From contig CAUJCU010000002.1 in NCBI GenBank assembly GCA_963169745.1, positions 248,001 through 312,000 on the forward strand: a stretch of 64,000 nucleotides of DNA. Direction: 5' to 3'. Below the pieces are notes generated by a model. The model was given only the letters and a program-made list of their open reading frames with translations, made no database searches and was not told where the DNA came from. Each line of letters starts with the position of its first letter. The stretch's first letter is position 1. Source of the DNA: Bacteroidota bacterium. Lineage in GTDB: Bacteria; Bacteroidota; Bacteroidia; UBA4408. A program made the translations under genes and the position numbers. Positions 1-9,002 of this stretch are shown in pieces.

Positions 1-2
1 AA

Positions 3-629
3 TTGGCATATTTTCAATCACTACAAGAAACTTATGAAAGCAATTGGAAAAACAACCTTATAAGTAAAAAATTATTAGCAACACTTACAAATAATTCTAT
101 CGAACCCAATAATCTAATTGATTACAATTATAAGTTAATAACTGGTATTTATTTGAGTAAAATATTAGGACAAGAAGTAATTGATCTCCACGATGATAGT
201 ACTACTATTTTTAATGTTGCAAAACAGTGCCCTTTAGCTGGAGGAAATGCTGTTTATTGGGCGCGAGCAATGTTTGAAACATTAGTACCTTATATGAATT
301 ATAATGACGATTCTGCATGTGTGCAAATTGTTGAAGAAAGAAGATCAAATGAGATAAGTTCAAAAGCTTTATTAGATTTGAATCAGCAGAATAATTTATT
401 GCAAGTCTATCCTAACCCTACCAATGGATTAATAACTGTAAACTCAGGTGAAAATCAAAATATCATATTAATTGAGCTATTTGATTTAATTGGCAATAGA
501 TTAAAAATAGATAATTATTCTAGAAATATAGTTGAATTGGATTACACTAATATCTCAAAAGGCAGCTATACATTGAAAATCACCAATCAAAACAATAGAA
601 TCAATTACTTTAAAATTGTTATCCAATAA
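3..629 (+). CDS. T9SS type A sorting-domain protein, 3' part only
   Basis: This frame is open at the left edge, so the gene is truncated at its 5' end; the TTG called as a start at position 3 is unlikely to be real. The last 75 or so residues form a type A Por-secretion tail: a YPNPTNG motif, then short beta strands, ending in a KIVIQ strand. Family knowledge says such tails direct export through the type IX secretion system and are removed at the cell surface. Just before the tail is a segment CPLAGGNAVYWAR, which I recall near the ends of large secreted Bacteroidota proteins. The functional domain lies outside the window, so its activity is unknown. A strong hairpin follows the stop codon. 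Confidence 0.8.
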   Translation: MAYFQSLQETYESNWKNNLISKKLLATLTNNSIEPNNLIDYNYKLITGIYLSKILGQEVIDLHDDSTTIFNVAKQCPLAGGNAVYWARAMFETLVPYMNYNDDSACVQIVEERRSNEISSKALLDLNQQNNLLQVYPNPTNGLITVNSGENQNIILIELFDLIGNRLKIDNYSRNIVELDYTNISKGSYTLKITNQNNRINYFKIVIQ

Positions 630-639
630 ATAAATATTC

Positions 640-677
640 TATATGCAAACAACTCTATTATGAGTTGTTTGCATATA
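640..677 (+). terminator. Perfect 16-bp inverted repeat after the first T9SS gene
   Basis: The arms ATATGCAAACAACTC and GAGTTGTTTGCATAT are perfectly complementary (16 pairs counting the flanking T and A) around a 6-base loop. It lies 11 bases after the stop codon and 13 bases before the next start. The T-run after it is poor (AATCTTT), so it could be a weak terminator or an mRNA-stabilising hairpin. Confidence 0.65.
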
Positions 678-690
678 ATCTTTAAAAGAT

Positions 691-2226
691 ATGAAAAAAC
701 TAATACAAATAATTGTAACTATAGCTATTTCTATTTTGCATGTTTATGGGCAAAATACTAATGAAGGCTATTCTAATAATCGTTTATTGGGATATTATAA
801 TTCAAATGCACCATATAGAGGTCTTCAATTTAATTCTTACAGTGGTACAGAGACCTTAGACAGTATCCCTCTTCCATTTCAGTTTTATAGTAATAGCGCA
901 AATATTTCTGATGAACAAGGCAATCTTTTATTTTACTCCAATGGGTTTCATATTGCAAATGCACAAAATCAAATAATACCGAATGGTGATTCATTAGGGT
1001 ATGTTTATTTGCCTGGATCGTATGGGAATCTGTTTACAAATTATAACGTTTTTGGCGCACCGCTGCCTCAATCTTCAATTATTTTACCCACACCAGGTAA
1101 CAGTAATACTTTCACCATAATTTATGCTACACTATATGATACTGTAAATTGGGATCATACATTCAAACCAAGTAAATTTCTGAAAAGGGCTATTGTTGAA
1201 AAAGATTCAAACGGAATTTATTTTGTTTCAGAAAAGGATAAAGTTTTAATACAAGATACAATTTTGGCAGGAAGTATTTTTGCAGTAAAGCATGGAAATG
1301 GGAGAGATTGGTGGGTTTTTGTACAAAAATTTTCAGTAAGCAAGTACTTTAAATTACTTATTACACCAGATAGTACCTATATTACAACTGGTGTTTATCC
1401 TGGGATTCCTGCCTTTATTGATGCTTGCAATGTAATATTTTCTAAAAATGGAAGGCAATTTGGACGTGCAGTAAATAATGCCTGGCAGGCAAGGTTTTAT
1501 GATTTCGACAGATGTACTGGCGAGTTTAGTAATTTAATTTATGACAATACGCTTTCGCCCCAGTCCCATGCAGGAAATGCCTATAGCCCACGTGGTAAAT
1601 ATTTTTATTTTAGCGAAACTCAAAAAGTTTGGCGCTATAATCTGCAAGCCCCTGATATTCCTGCTAGTAAAGAATTGGTTTACACACATACAGGATACAT
1701 AGATCCTATTTTTAATATTCCGTCCAATTATTGGACTATGGATACACCGCATGATGGCCGAATTTACATTATTGGAAGTAGTTCCATTCACCGCCAAAGT
1801 TGGATAGATTACCCTGATACACCAAATGTGGCCGATGTAGGTTTTCATCATTATGAGTACGTTCTACCACGGCCAAATAATGGTTCTAATACTTATCATC
1901 CTAATTACACTTTAGGGCCAGATATTGGCTGCCCATGCGATACATTAAACTTAACTGTAAAACAAATTGATATAAACAAACCTTTAGGTTTAAAAGTATT
2001 TCCAAATCCAACAGATGAACTGTTTACGATAAGCTATGAAGCATTAAGAGAAAATTTAGGAAGTTTGTATATTTATGATGTTGTGGGTAAAGAAGTTCAT
2101 AGGCAATACCTTAGCCCTTGGAGCAACAGGCAACATATTGATGTAGGTAAATTACCACCAGGAGTTTATGGCGTAAGGGTATTTATAAATGGAAGAACAG
2201 AAAGCTTGAAAGTGATTGTGAATTGA
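691..2226 (+). CDS. Secreted T9SS type A sorting-domain protein, probable beta-propeller
   Basis: The 511-residue product starts with a signal peptide (MKKLIQIIVTIAISILHVYGQ). Its body has repeated aromatic and glycine-rich strands such as YSPRGKYFYFSE and DGRIYIIGSSS, which resemble WD40/Kelch-like blades. The last 75 residues are a type A sorting tail beginning FPNPTDELFT and ending LKVIVN. It is expected to be exported by Sec, crossed over the outer membrane by T9SS, and anchored or released. A GCPCD motif precedes the tail. No catalytic motif is recognised, so the propeller call is inference from strand pattern. It follows another T9SS cargo gene on the same strand. Confidence 0.8.
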   Translation: MKKLIQIIVTIAISILHVYGQNTNEGYSNNRLLGYYNSNAPYRGLQFNSYSGTETLDSIPLPFQFYSNSANISDEQGNLLFYSNGFHIANAQNQIIPNGDSLGYVYLPGSYGNLFTNYNVFGAPLPQSSIILPTPGNSNTFTIIYATLYDTVNWDHTFKPSKFLKRAIVEKDSNGIYFVSEKDKVLIQDTILAGSIFAVKHGNGRDWWVFVQKFSVSKYFKLLITPDSTYITTGVYPGIPAFIDACNVIFSKNGRQFGRAVNNAWQARFYDFDRCTGEFSNLIYDNTLSPQSHAGNAYSPRGKYFYFSETQKVWRYNLQAPDIPASKELVYTHTGYIDPIFNIPSNYWTMDTPHDGRIYIIGSSSIHRQSWIDYPDTPNVADVGFHHYEYVLPRPNNGSNTYHPNYTLGPDIGCPCDTLNLTVKQIDINKPLGLKVFPNPTDELFTISYEALRENLGSLYIYDVVGKEVHRQYLSPWSNRQHIDVGKLPPGVYGVRVFINGRTESLKVIVN

Positions 2227-2332
2227 TGTTTTAATAAATGTAATTGGTGTATCGTTATTATTGGTTGATATAAATAATGAATACTTGTTTTGAGCCTTAG
2301 GAAGAAGGATTAATAAATTCTAAATAGCGATT

Positions 2333-2707
2333 ATGAAAAAAATAAAATCTTTAATACTCATATTATTTGTGTCTAATTTTACCTACGCACAGCCTGCCGA
2401 AGGAGCCTATTTTAGTAACATTGAACTTCAATTACATCCTCGAAAAGTAATTGCTCCCAATGGCCAAATAGCTTACATGTGGAGTGATTGTTACGAACAA
2501 TTAAACTTTATGCAAAGAGCCGACTTAAAAATTTATTATGATAGTGTATTAATCTTTGTAAACAAAAAACTTGAAGAAGCAAAAATAAATGCAATTCAAA
2601 ATCCTAAAATACCCAGTGAAGTTGGTTTATGGGAAGCCGAAAAATCATTTTACATGCGAAAATTGCAGTATATTAAAGCTTATGACGATTGGGAGATGGG
2701 CCAATAA
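2333..2707 (+). CDS. Small secreted protein of unknown function
   Basis: The 124-residue product has a clear signal peptide (MKKIKSLILILFVSNFTYAQ) and a mature domain of about 104 residues with two Trp and one Cys. I do not recognise the family. The second half is likely helical (KKLEEAKINAIQNPK and EKSFYMRKLQYIKAYDDWE). It is separated by 105 bases from the T9SS gene upstream and followed by a hairpin before the pruA promoter, so it is probably its own transcription unit. Confidence 0.6.
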   Translation: MKKIKSLILILFVSNFTYAQPAEGAYFSNIELQLHPRKVIAPNGQIAYMWSDCYEQLNFMQRADLKIYYDSVLIFVNKKLEEAKINAIQNPKIPSEVGLWEAEKSFYMRKLQYIKAYDDWEMGQ

Positions 2708-2804
2708 GCTATATTTATAAATTCCTTAAGGTTCACCTTTAATTAAACGCATTAAAGTAATAATGAAAAGAATACTACAACTCATACTAACAAAGGGTTA
2801 TAGT

Positions 2805-2827
2805 GAAGGAAATGTACCTTTTCCTTC
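2805..2827 (+). terminator. Hairpin downstream of the small secreted protein
   Basis: GAAGGAAA and TTTCCTTC form an 8-bp stem with a 7-base loop between the 2333-2707 gene and the pruA promoter. The T-run following is short (TTAAATTT), so termination is plausible but not certain. Confidence 0.4.
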
Positions 2828-2847
2828 TTAAATTTAATCAAAATCAG

Positions 2848-2855
2848 TATCTTTG
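2848..2855 (+). promoter_or_regulatory. TAnnTTTG -7 box for pruA
   Basis: TATCTTTG matches the Bacteroidota primary sigma -7 consensus and lies 32 bases before the pruA start. No clean TTTG box is seen about 20 bases further upstream. Confidence 0.55.
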
Positions 2856-2887
2856 CGGTCGCAATAAATGCCTAAAAAATTTCAATT

Positions 2888-4513
2888 ATGTCAACAGGTT
2901 TTTTTAATGTTCCAACAGCTGCTAACGAGCCGGTAAAAAATTATGCTCCAGGCTCACCGGAACGAAAATTATTACAAGATACCATAGCTGCTATGCGCAA
3001 CCAACAATTGGATATTCCAATGTATATAGGTGGTTGCGAAATAAGAACAAACGATAAAGCAACGCTTACCTCACCTCACGACCATCAACATGTATTGGGG
3101 TATTATCATAAAGGAAATCAAAATCATGTAACTCAAGCCATTGAAGCTGCTCTTGCTGCTCGTCAATCATGGGCTGCTATGAGTTGGGAACACCGTGCTT
3201 CCATTTTCTTAAAAGCTGCCGAACTTGCTGCCGGTCCCTATCGGATGCGTTTAAATGCAGCTACTATGATGGGACAAAGCAAAAATGTGTATCAGGCCGA
3301 AATTGATGCTGCCTGTGAATTTACTGATTTTCTTCGTTTCAATGTGCAATATATGACGGAGATTTACAAACAACAACCTCTTTCATCGCCAGGTGTATGG
3401 AATAGGGTAGAACAACGCCCATTAGAAGGTTTTGTTTTTGCACTAACCCCATTTAATTTTACTGCCATAGCCGGCAATTTACCTTCTAGCCCTGCTCTAA
3501 TGGGCAATGTAGTTGTTTGGAAGCCAGCTAATACACAAATATATGCAGCTAACGTGTTGATGCAACTATTTAGAGAAGCGGGCGTTCCGGATGGGGTAAT
3601 AAATTTAGTATTTGTTTCAGGACCTGATGCCGGTGAAGTTATTTTTAAACACCCTGATTTTGCAGGAATTCACTTTACCGGGTCAACTGGTGTTTTTCAA
3701 GATATTTGGAAAACCATCGGGAGCAATATTTATCGTTACAAAAGTTATCCTCGTATAGTTGGCGAAACAGGAGGTAAAGATTTCATTATGGCTCATGCTT
3801 CTGCCGATGTGAAAATATTGGCTACAGCACTATCGCGAGGAGCATTTGAATATCAAGGACAAAAGTGTAGTGCTGCTTCAAGAGCTTACATCCCTTCTAA
3901 TTTATGGGAAGAAACAAAGTCTCTTTTGATTGCTGATTTAAAGTCTTTTAAAATGGGACCTACAGAAGATTTTAGTAATTTTATTAATGCGGTAATAGAT
4001 GAAAAATCATTTCATAAATTAACCCAATACATTGATCAGGCAAAAAATGATAAAAATGTTGAAATAATTGCCGGAGGTAATTATGACAAAAGTAAAGGTT
4101 GGTTTATTGAACCTACCGTAATTCTCACAAAAGATCCACAATACACCACCATGTGCGAAGAACTCTTTGGACCTGTGCTGACTATTTTTGTGTATCCGCA
4201 CGATAAATACGAAGAAACTTTAGAAATAGTAGATAAAACTTCTATTTATGCTCTAACCGGAGCCATCATAGCTCAAGATAGATACGCCATTGAGTTAGCT
4301 ACTAAGAGACTAAATAATAGTGCCGGTAACTTTTACATCAATGATAAATGCACGGGTGCCGTAGTTGGTCAGCAACCTTTTGGAGGGGCACGTGGAAGCG
4401 GAACCAATGATAAAGCCGGAAGTATGATTAACCTCTTACGATGGGTTTCACCCCGTACTATCAAAGAAGTGTTCGTTCCGCCAACAGACTATCGTTATCC
4501 ATTTTTAGGTTAA
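2888..4513 (+). CDS. pruA: L-glutamate gamma-semialdehyde (1-pyrroline-5-carboxylate) dehydrogenase
   Basis: This 541-residue aldehyde dehydrogenase oxidises glutamate semialdehyde (in equilibrium with pyrroline-5-carboxylate) to glutamate with NAD, the second step of proline breakdown. Visible motifs are TPFNFTA (about 187-193), the nucleotide-binding FTGSTG (263-268), the general base Glu in VGETGGKD (E293) and the nucleophile Cys in GQKCSA (C327). Length and C-terminus (QQPFGGARGSGTNDKAG) fit the stand-alone P5CDH type related to animal ALDH4A1, not the long bifunctional PutA. No proline dehydrogenase gene is in the window, so the partner must be elsewhere. It converges on uvrC with only 9 bases between stops. 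Confidence 0.94.
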   Translation: MSTGFFNVPTAANEPVKNYAPGSPERKLLQDTIAAMRNQQLDIPMYIGGCEIRTNDKATLTSPHDHQHVLGYYHKGNQNHVTQAIEAALAARQSWAAMSWEHRASIFLKAAELAAGPYRMRLNAATMMGQSKNVYQAEIDAACEFTDFLRFNVQYMTEIYKQQPLSSPGVWNRVEQRPLEGFVFALTPFNFTAIAGNLPSSPALMGNVVVWKPANTQIYAANVLMQLFREAGVPDGVINLVFVSGPDAGEVIFKHPDFAGIHFTGSTGVFQDIWKTIGSNIYRYKSYPRIVGETGGKDFIMAHASADVKILATALSRGAFEYQGQKCSAASRAYIPSNLWEETKSLLIADLKSFKMGPTEDFSNFINAVIDEKSFHKLTQYIDQAKNDKNVEIIAGGNYDKSKGWFIEPTVILTKDPQYTTMCEELFGPVLTIFVYPHDKYEETLEIVDKTSIYALTGAIIAQDRYAIELATKRLNNSAGNFYINDKCTGAVVGQQPFGGARGSGTNDKAGSMINLLRWVSPRTIKEVFVPPTDYRYPFLG

Positions 4514-4522
4514 TTATCCTTT

Positions 4523-6343
4523 TTAATTGGAGGTATTTGAACTTACTTTATTAAAGTATTCAAATACAATAACCGACTTTTTCTCCCCTATAACGGCCTC
4601 AAGTTCTGCAAATGAGCTTGAGGCTATTTTTTTTACTGATTTAAAATGAGCTAATAAGGCAGTGGCCGTAGTATGGCCAATTCCATTTATGTTTGTTAGT
4701 TCGGTTTTTATGGTTTCTTTACTGCGTTTGTTGCGGTGATGTGTAATTCCAAAACGATGAGCCTCATCTCGAATGTGTTGTATTATTTTTAATGTTTCTC
4801 CTTTCTTATCTAAATAAAGTGGCACGGAATCACCCGGGTAATATATTTCTTCTAATTTTTTTGCTATTCCTATAATTGCCACTTTCCCTCGCAATTCTAA
4901 TTTTTCAATACTATTTAATGCAGCACTCAATTGTCCTTTCCCGCCATCAATAACTATTAAATCAGGAAGCGGCTGCTGTTCTTCTAATAAGCGTTTATAC
5001 CTTCTGTAAATGATCTCTTCCATTGAAGCAAAATCGTTAGGTCCTTCTACAGTTTTAATATTAAAATGTCGGTAATCTTTTTTGCTGGGTTTTAAATTTT
5101 TAAAAACAGTCATGGCGGCAACTGGAAATGCACCTTGTATATTACTGTTGTCAAAACATTCAATATGTCGGGGCTCTGTATTAAGACGCAAATCCTTAAC
5201 CATTTGTGTAAAAATTCGCTTCGTATGGCGTTCGGGATCAATTAAATCCATTTGTTTTTGGCGGTCTTTCTTATAGAACTCAACATTACGTAAACTCAAA
5301 TCCAATAATTTCCTTTTATCTCCGCGTTGTGGCACAATAAATCGAATTTCGTGAGCAGCTAAATCAATAGGAAATGGAACAATAACCTCGTTCGAAGTAC
5401 TGCCAAAAAGGGTTCTAAGCTCCATAAACCCCATGAGTAGTAAATCCTGATTGCTTTCATTAAGTTTCTTCTTAAGCTCCATAGTGTGCCCTTGAACAAC
5501 AGCACCATTAACAACTTTAAGATAATTTATATAAGCAAAATTTTCATTTGATGAAATGGTAACTACATCAACATTATTTATTGCCGAATTAACAACTACA
5601 GATTTACTTTGATAATTTTCCAGAGCACTTATTTTAAGCTTAATCTGTTGCGCTTTCTCGAACTCAAATGCAACAGCGTATTGCTGCATTCTTTCTTTTA
5701 ATTTTTTAATTATTCCTTGAATATTGCCTTTTAAAATTTGTTTTATTTCGGCTATATTCTTGTCATAATCGTCTTTACTCTGCTTTCCCACACAAGGTGC
5801 ATTACAATTACCAATGTGGTACTCCAAACAAACTTTAAATTTTCCGGCATTAATATGCTTCTCGGTAAGGTGTAGATTGCATGTTCTAAGCTTGTAATTA
5901 GATTTTATTAAGTCAAGCAGTGTGTGCATCATTTTTATCGAAGCATAAGGACCAAAATAGGTTGAGCCGTCTTTTACAATTTGCCGTGTTGCAAAAACTC
6001 TGGGGAAATCTTCATTTTTTACAACTATACAAGGGTATGTTTTGTCGTCTTTAAGTAAAACATTGTATTTGGGCTGATACTTCTTTATCAGGTTGTTTTC
6101 AAGCAGTAAAGCGTCAAACTCGGTTTCAACCAAAATGGTTTTAATATCACATATTTGACGCACAAGTGATCGGGTCTTGTTATTCTGTTGCTTGTCTTTT
6201 ATTAAATAAGAAGTGACTCTTTTTTTTAAAGATTTTGCTTTACCTATGTATATAATAATTCCATCAGCATCAAAATACTGATACACCCCCGGCTTATCTG
6301 GTAGATTTTTTACTATACCGTTTAAATACTCATTTTTAATCAT
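4523..6343 (-). CDS. uvrC: UvrABC nucleotide excision repair endonuclease subunit C
   Basis: UvrC makes both incisions flanking bulky DNA lesions after UvrA/UvrB recognition. The 606-residue product is full length. It has an N-terminal GIY-YIG nuclease (GVY 19-21, YIG 32-34, R42) for the 3' cut and four cysteines C155, C172, C180 and C184 at the positions of the UvrC Fe-S cluster. A UVR helix-pair follows around 210-245. An RNase H-like nuclease with D398, D466 (IDGGKGQ) and H535 makes the 5' cut, and a helix-hairpin-helix lies at about 550-595. It is the last gene of a holB-ricT-uvrC run, starting 28 bases after ricT. Confidence 0.97.
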   Translation of the reverse strand: MIKNEYLNGIVKNLPDKPGVYQYFDADGIIIYIGKAKSLKKRVTSYLIKDKQQNNKTRSLVRQICDIKTILVETEFDALLLENNLIKKYQPKYNVLLKDDKTYPCIVVKNEDFPRVFATRQIVKDGSTYFGPYASIKMMHTLLDLIKSNYKLRTCNLHLTEKHINAGKFKVCLEYHIGNCNAPCVGKQSKDDYDKNIAEIKQILKGNIQGIIKKLKERMQQYAVAFEFEKAQQIKLKISALENYQSKSVVVNSAINNVDVVTISSNENFAYINYLKVVNGAVVQGHTMELKKKLNESNQDLLLMGFMELRTLFGSTSNEVIVPFPIDLAAHEIRFIVPQRGDKRKLLDLSLRNVEFYKKDRQKQMDLIDPERHTKRIFTQMVKDLRLNTEPRHIECFDNSNIQGAFPVAAMTVFKNLKPSKKDYRHFNIKTVEGPNDFASMEEIIYRRYKRLLEEQQPLPDLIVIDGGKGQLSAALNSIEKLELRGKVAIIGIAKKLEEIYYPGDSVPLYLDKKGETLKIIQHIRDEAHRFGITHHRNKRSKETIKTELTNINGIGHTTATALLAHFKSVKKIASSSFAELEAVIGEKKSVIVFEYFNKVSSNTSN

Positions 6344-6371
6344 GAGCTATTTTTTATAGAGAGGAAATTTT

Positions 6372-7718
6372 TTAATTTGACTCCAAAGAATTGGGAGGAG
6401 GCTGTGGTTTATTCCTCCTGTTTTTATGCTGTTGAGCTTTGTTATTTCCCTTATTTTGAGCCTCTTTATTTTCTTGATTATTTCTTCTTTTCTGCCCTTC
6501 TTGTGTAGCTTTAGGCTGCACAGGCGGTACTTGCTTTTTAGGTAATTCGGGCTGTTCTTTCCTTGTTGGTTGTGGTTTATCTACCTGGATTGTAGCTGCT
6601 TCAGGGTTTTTCTTCTTCTTTTTTTTCTTTTTCTTCTTTGCATTATCAAAACGTGTTAAACTATCCTGACCAACTACATTTTCATAGTCTGGAAGGTTTA
6701 TTTCTGGAGCCTCAGTTTTGGTAATTAAATCATCTGGCTTTTTGCCATCTTTATTGAGCTCAATTATTTCTTTAACCCGCTCAACAGATAATGGAATAAA
6801 GTTACTGGGGCTATCAAAATAAGAAAACCACATAATTCGTTTAAAAATATCTGTTTTCTGATGAAATGCTCTTCCCTTGGTAGATTCTAGTTTGGTATTT
6901 GTATCCGGTAAATCTTTAAGAGCATCCATATAGCTATCTAATTCAAAATTCAAACAACATTTTAGTTTCCCACATTGCCCGGCTAATTTTAAAGGATTTA
7001 ATGATAATTGCTGATAACGCGCTGCACTGGTTGCAACACTTCTAAAATCGGTAAGCCAAGTAGAGCAGCATAGCTCACGACCACAGGAGCCAATACCTCC
7101 CAATCGGCTTGCTTCTTGCCTTGCTCCTATTTGTTTCATCTCAATTTTTACTTTAAATTCATCGGCCATTACTTTTATCAACTCTCTAAAATCAACCCGG
7201 TCATCAGCTGTATAATAAAATACGGCCTTCGTCTTATCTCCCTGGTACTCCACATCACTAATTTTCATTTGCAATTTTAGCTTCAAAGCTAATGTTCTGG
7301 CTTTAAACATGGTGGGCTCTTCCAATTTTCGGGCTTCATGCCATTTATCAATATCATTTTGTTTGGCTTTACGATATACTTTTTTTAATTCAGATTCTGG
7401 TGTTTTCACATTTTTCTTTTTCATCTGCAGACTTACTAATTCGCCTGTCATTGAAACAACACCAATATCATGGCCTGGCGAAACTTCAGTAGCAACAACA
7501 TCGCCCTGAAAAAGCTCAACTCCAGTTTGGTTGGTAAAAAAATCTTTTCTGCCGTTTTTAAAACGTACCTCAACTATGTTAGGAGCAGGAATATTTTTTG
7601 GATACTCCATGTGTGCTAACCAGTCAAAAACGGTTAATTTGCCACAACTGGTACATGAAGATTTTTTTCCACATCCTCCTCCTTCGTCTTTATTAGTACT
7701 ACAACCTGTACAACTCAT
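6372..7718 (-). CDS. ricT: PSP1-domain protein, RicT (YaaT)-like
   Basis: The core (about 45-330) is a PSP1 domain with the invariant cysteine groups SCGRELCC (212-218) and QCGKLKCC (249-255). In the Bacillus Ric complex, Fe-S clusters are bound and mRNA processing by RNase Y is affected; transfer of that role to this phylum is inference. The N-terminus adds a Cys-rich segment (C3, C6, C16, C22, C25). The C-terminal 90 residues are low complexity, with ten lysines in a row (361-370) followed by a Gln/Pro/Lys/Asn-rich tail. The gene lies 42 bases downstream of holB, the same pairing as holB-yaaT in Firmicutes, which supports the call. Start chosen at MSCTGC. Confidence 0.88.
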   Translation of the reverse strand: MSCTGCSTNKDEGGGCGKKSSCTSCGKLTVFDWLAHMEYPKNIPAPNIVEVRFKNGRKDFFTNQTGVELFQGDVVATEVSPGHDIGVVSMTGELVSLQMKKKNVKTPESELKKVYRKAKQNDIDKWHEARKLEEPTMFKARTLALKLKLQMKISDVEYQGDKTKAVFYYTADDRVDFRELIKVMADEFKVKIEMKQIGARQEASRLGGIGSCGRELCCSTWLTDFRSVATSAARYQQLSLNPLKLAGQCGKLKCCLNFELDSYMDALKDLPDTNTKLESTKGRAFHQKTDIFKRIMWFSYFDSPSNFIPLSVERVKEIIELNKDGKKPDDLITKTEAPEINLPDYENVVGQDSLTRFDNAKKKKKKKKKKNPEAATIQVDKPQPTRKEQPELPKKQVPPVQPKATQEGQKRRNNQENKEAQNKGNNKAQQHKNRRNKPQPPPNSLESN

Positions 7719-7760
7719 ATTTGTTATTCTAAAATGGAAAACTAAATGTCCTTTTAAGCC

Positions 7761-8912
7761 TTAGGCTACCTTAGGAGTTTCAGCTTTTCGGTTTAATAAT
7801 GTACTGATTCTAAACGACAAGTTCAGAAAAAGTATTTTTGCATTAGCATTTCGCTCTAATGAATAATGTGCTTGATTAAAAGTTTCAAGCAAATCATCAA
7901 TATTATATTGATGTATAAACGGTGAAAACTTTTGTAAAGAATCTTTATGTACCGGATGTAGCTTAACCAAATCTGGCAACTGTAAATTCATCATTAAAGT
8001 TTGCCTCAACAATTTTATGGTGTGAATTAGAAAATTTTTTTGATTTTCACGCCCCTGTTCTGCCATTCTATCCACCCAGCCTAATATTTTTGGCATGTTA
8101 ATTCGAAAGCAGATACGCATCCAATCTAGAAAAACATCTACATCCCTTTTTAGGAGCTCTTCCTGAACAGACAGTTTTAATGCCAGGTTAAGATTGCCTT
8201 CACTTACCGTAGTGATTTGGCGTGCCATATTTTCATCTAAATTTGTTTCACGCAGCAAGTAGGTAATTATCTCATTGTCATTAATAGGGCTAAAGCGAAT
8301 AGCATGTGTTCTTGAACGTATGGTTCCAAGCAACAAGTCGGGAGTTTCTGCAACGAGCAAAAATATGGTCTTTTCAGGAGGTTCCTCTAGTATTTTTAGC
8401 AGCTTATTAGCCGTACTGTTATTCATACTTTCGGCCATCCATATTAATACCATCTTGTAAGCCCCTTCGTAGGCTGTAAGGCTAAGTTTACGAATAAGGC
8501 TGGCTCCCTCTTCGGTACTAATATTTCCCTGTTTATTTTCTATTCCTAAGCTTCTTAACCAATCGTACAAGCTAAGAAAAGGGTTTTCAAGTACATTATT
8601 GCGCCACTCTGCCATAAAATCATCAGAAACAGGATCTTTTTTAACAGAGGCAGTTGTATTTACCGGAAAAATAATATGAAAATCGGGATGGGCTAATTTT
8701 TCAAATTTAAGACATGAGGGACAAACGCCACAAGAATCATGCTCTCCTTTATTGTTGCAACTAAGATATTGGGCAAAAGCTATAGCCATGGGCAGGCACC
8801 CCGAGCCTTCAGGCCCAAAAAATAACTGAGCATGACTTACTCTCTGGTTTTTAACCTGTTGAACAAGATTATTTTTTACCCCACTATTTCCGGCAATGTC
8901 ATTAAACAGCAT
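7761..8912 (-). CDS. holB: DNA polymerase III delta' subunit
   Basis: The product (383 residues) is an AAA+ clamp-loader subunit that helps place the beta sliding clamp at primer-template junctions. Features seen are a P-loop-like GPEGSG (about 33-38), a four-cysteine zinc finger (C52, C61, C64, C67), the segment NKLLKILEEPP typical of gamma/delta' subunits, and the SRTHAIRFSP segment matching sensor-1-adjacent SRC/SRT motifs. The N-terminal LFNDIAGNSGVKNNL opening is typical. It heads the holB-ricT-uvrC cluster. Confidence 0.93.
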   Translation of the reverse strand: MLFNDIAGNSGVKNNLVQQVKNQRVSHAQLFFGPEGSGCLPMAIAFAQYLSCNNKGEHDSCGVCPSCLKFEKLAHPDFHIIFPVNTTASVKKDPVSDDFMAEWRNNVLENPFLSLYDWLRSLGIENKQGNISTEEGASLIRKLSLTAYEGAYKMVLIWMAESMNNSTANKLLKILEEPPEKTIFLLVAETPDLLLGTIRSRTHAIRFSPINDNEIITYLLRETNLDENMARQITTVSEGNLNLALKLSVQEELLKRDVDVFLDWMRICFRINMPKILGWVDRMAEQGRENQKNFLIHTIKLLRQTLMMNLQLPDLVKLHPVHKDSLQKFSPFIHQYNIDDLLETFNQAHYSLERNANAKILFLNLSFRISTLLNRKAETPKVA

Positions 8913-8928
8913 AGCTTACAAGATGATT

Positions 8929-8946
8929 TTAACCTTTTAAGGTTAA
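8929..8946. repeat. Short inverted repeat upstream of holB
   Basis: TTAACCTT-TT-AAGGTTAA is an 8-bp inverted repeat with almost no loop, 17 bases before the holB start on the minus strand. It could be an operator half-site pair or chance in AT-rich DNA. Confidence 0.3.
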
Positions 8947-9002
8947 CCCTATTATGATACCGGAAGACACCGATACCTTGAATGCTCTGGTACTAAAAAG
9001 GT

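Noticed and set aside
1534-1851. Minus-strand 105-codon ORF inside the 691-2226 gene
   Set aside because: Shadow of the T9SS gene in another frame; no domain and no promoter.
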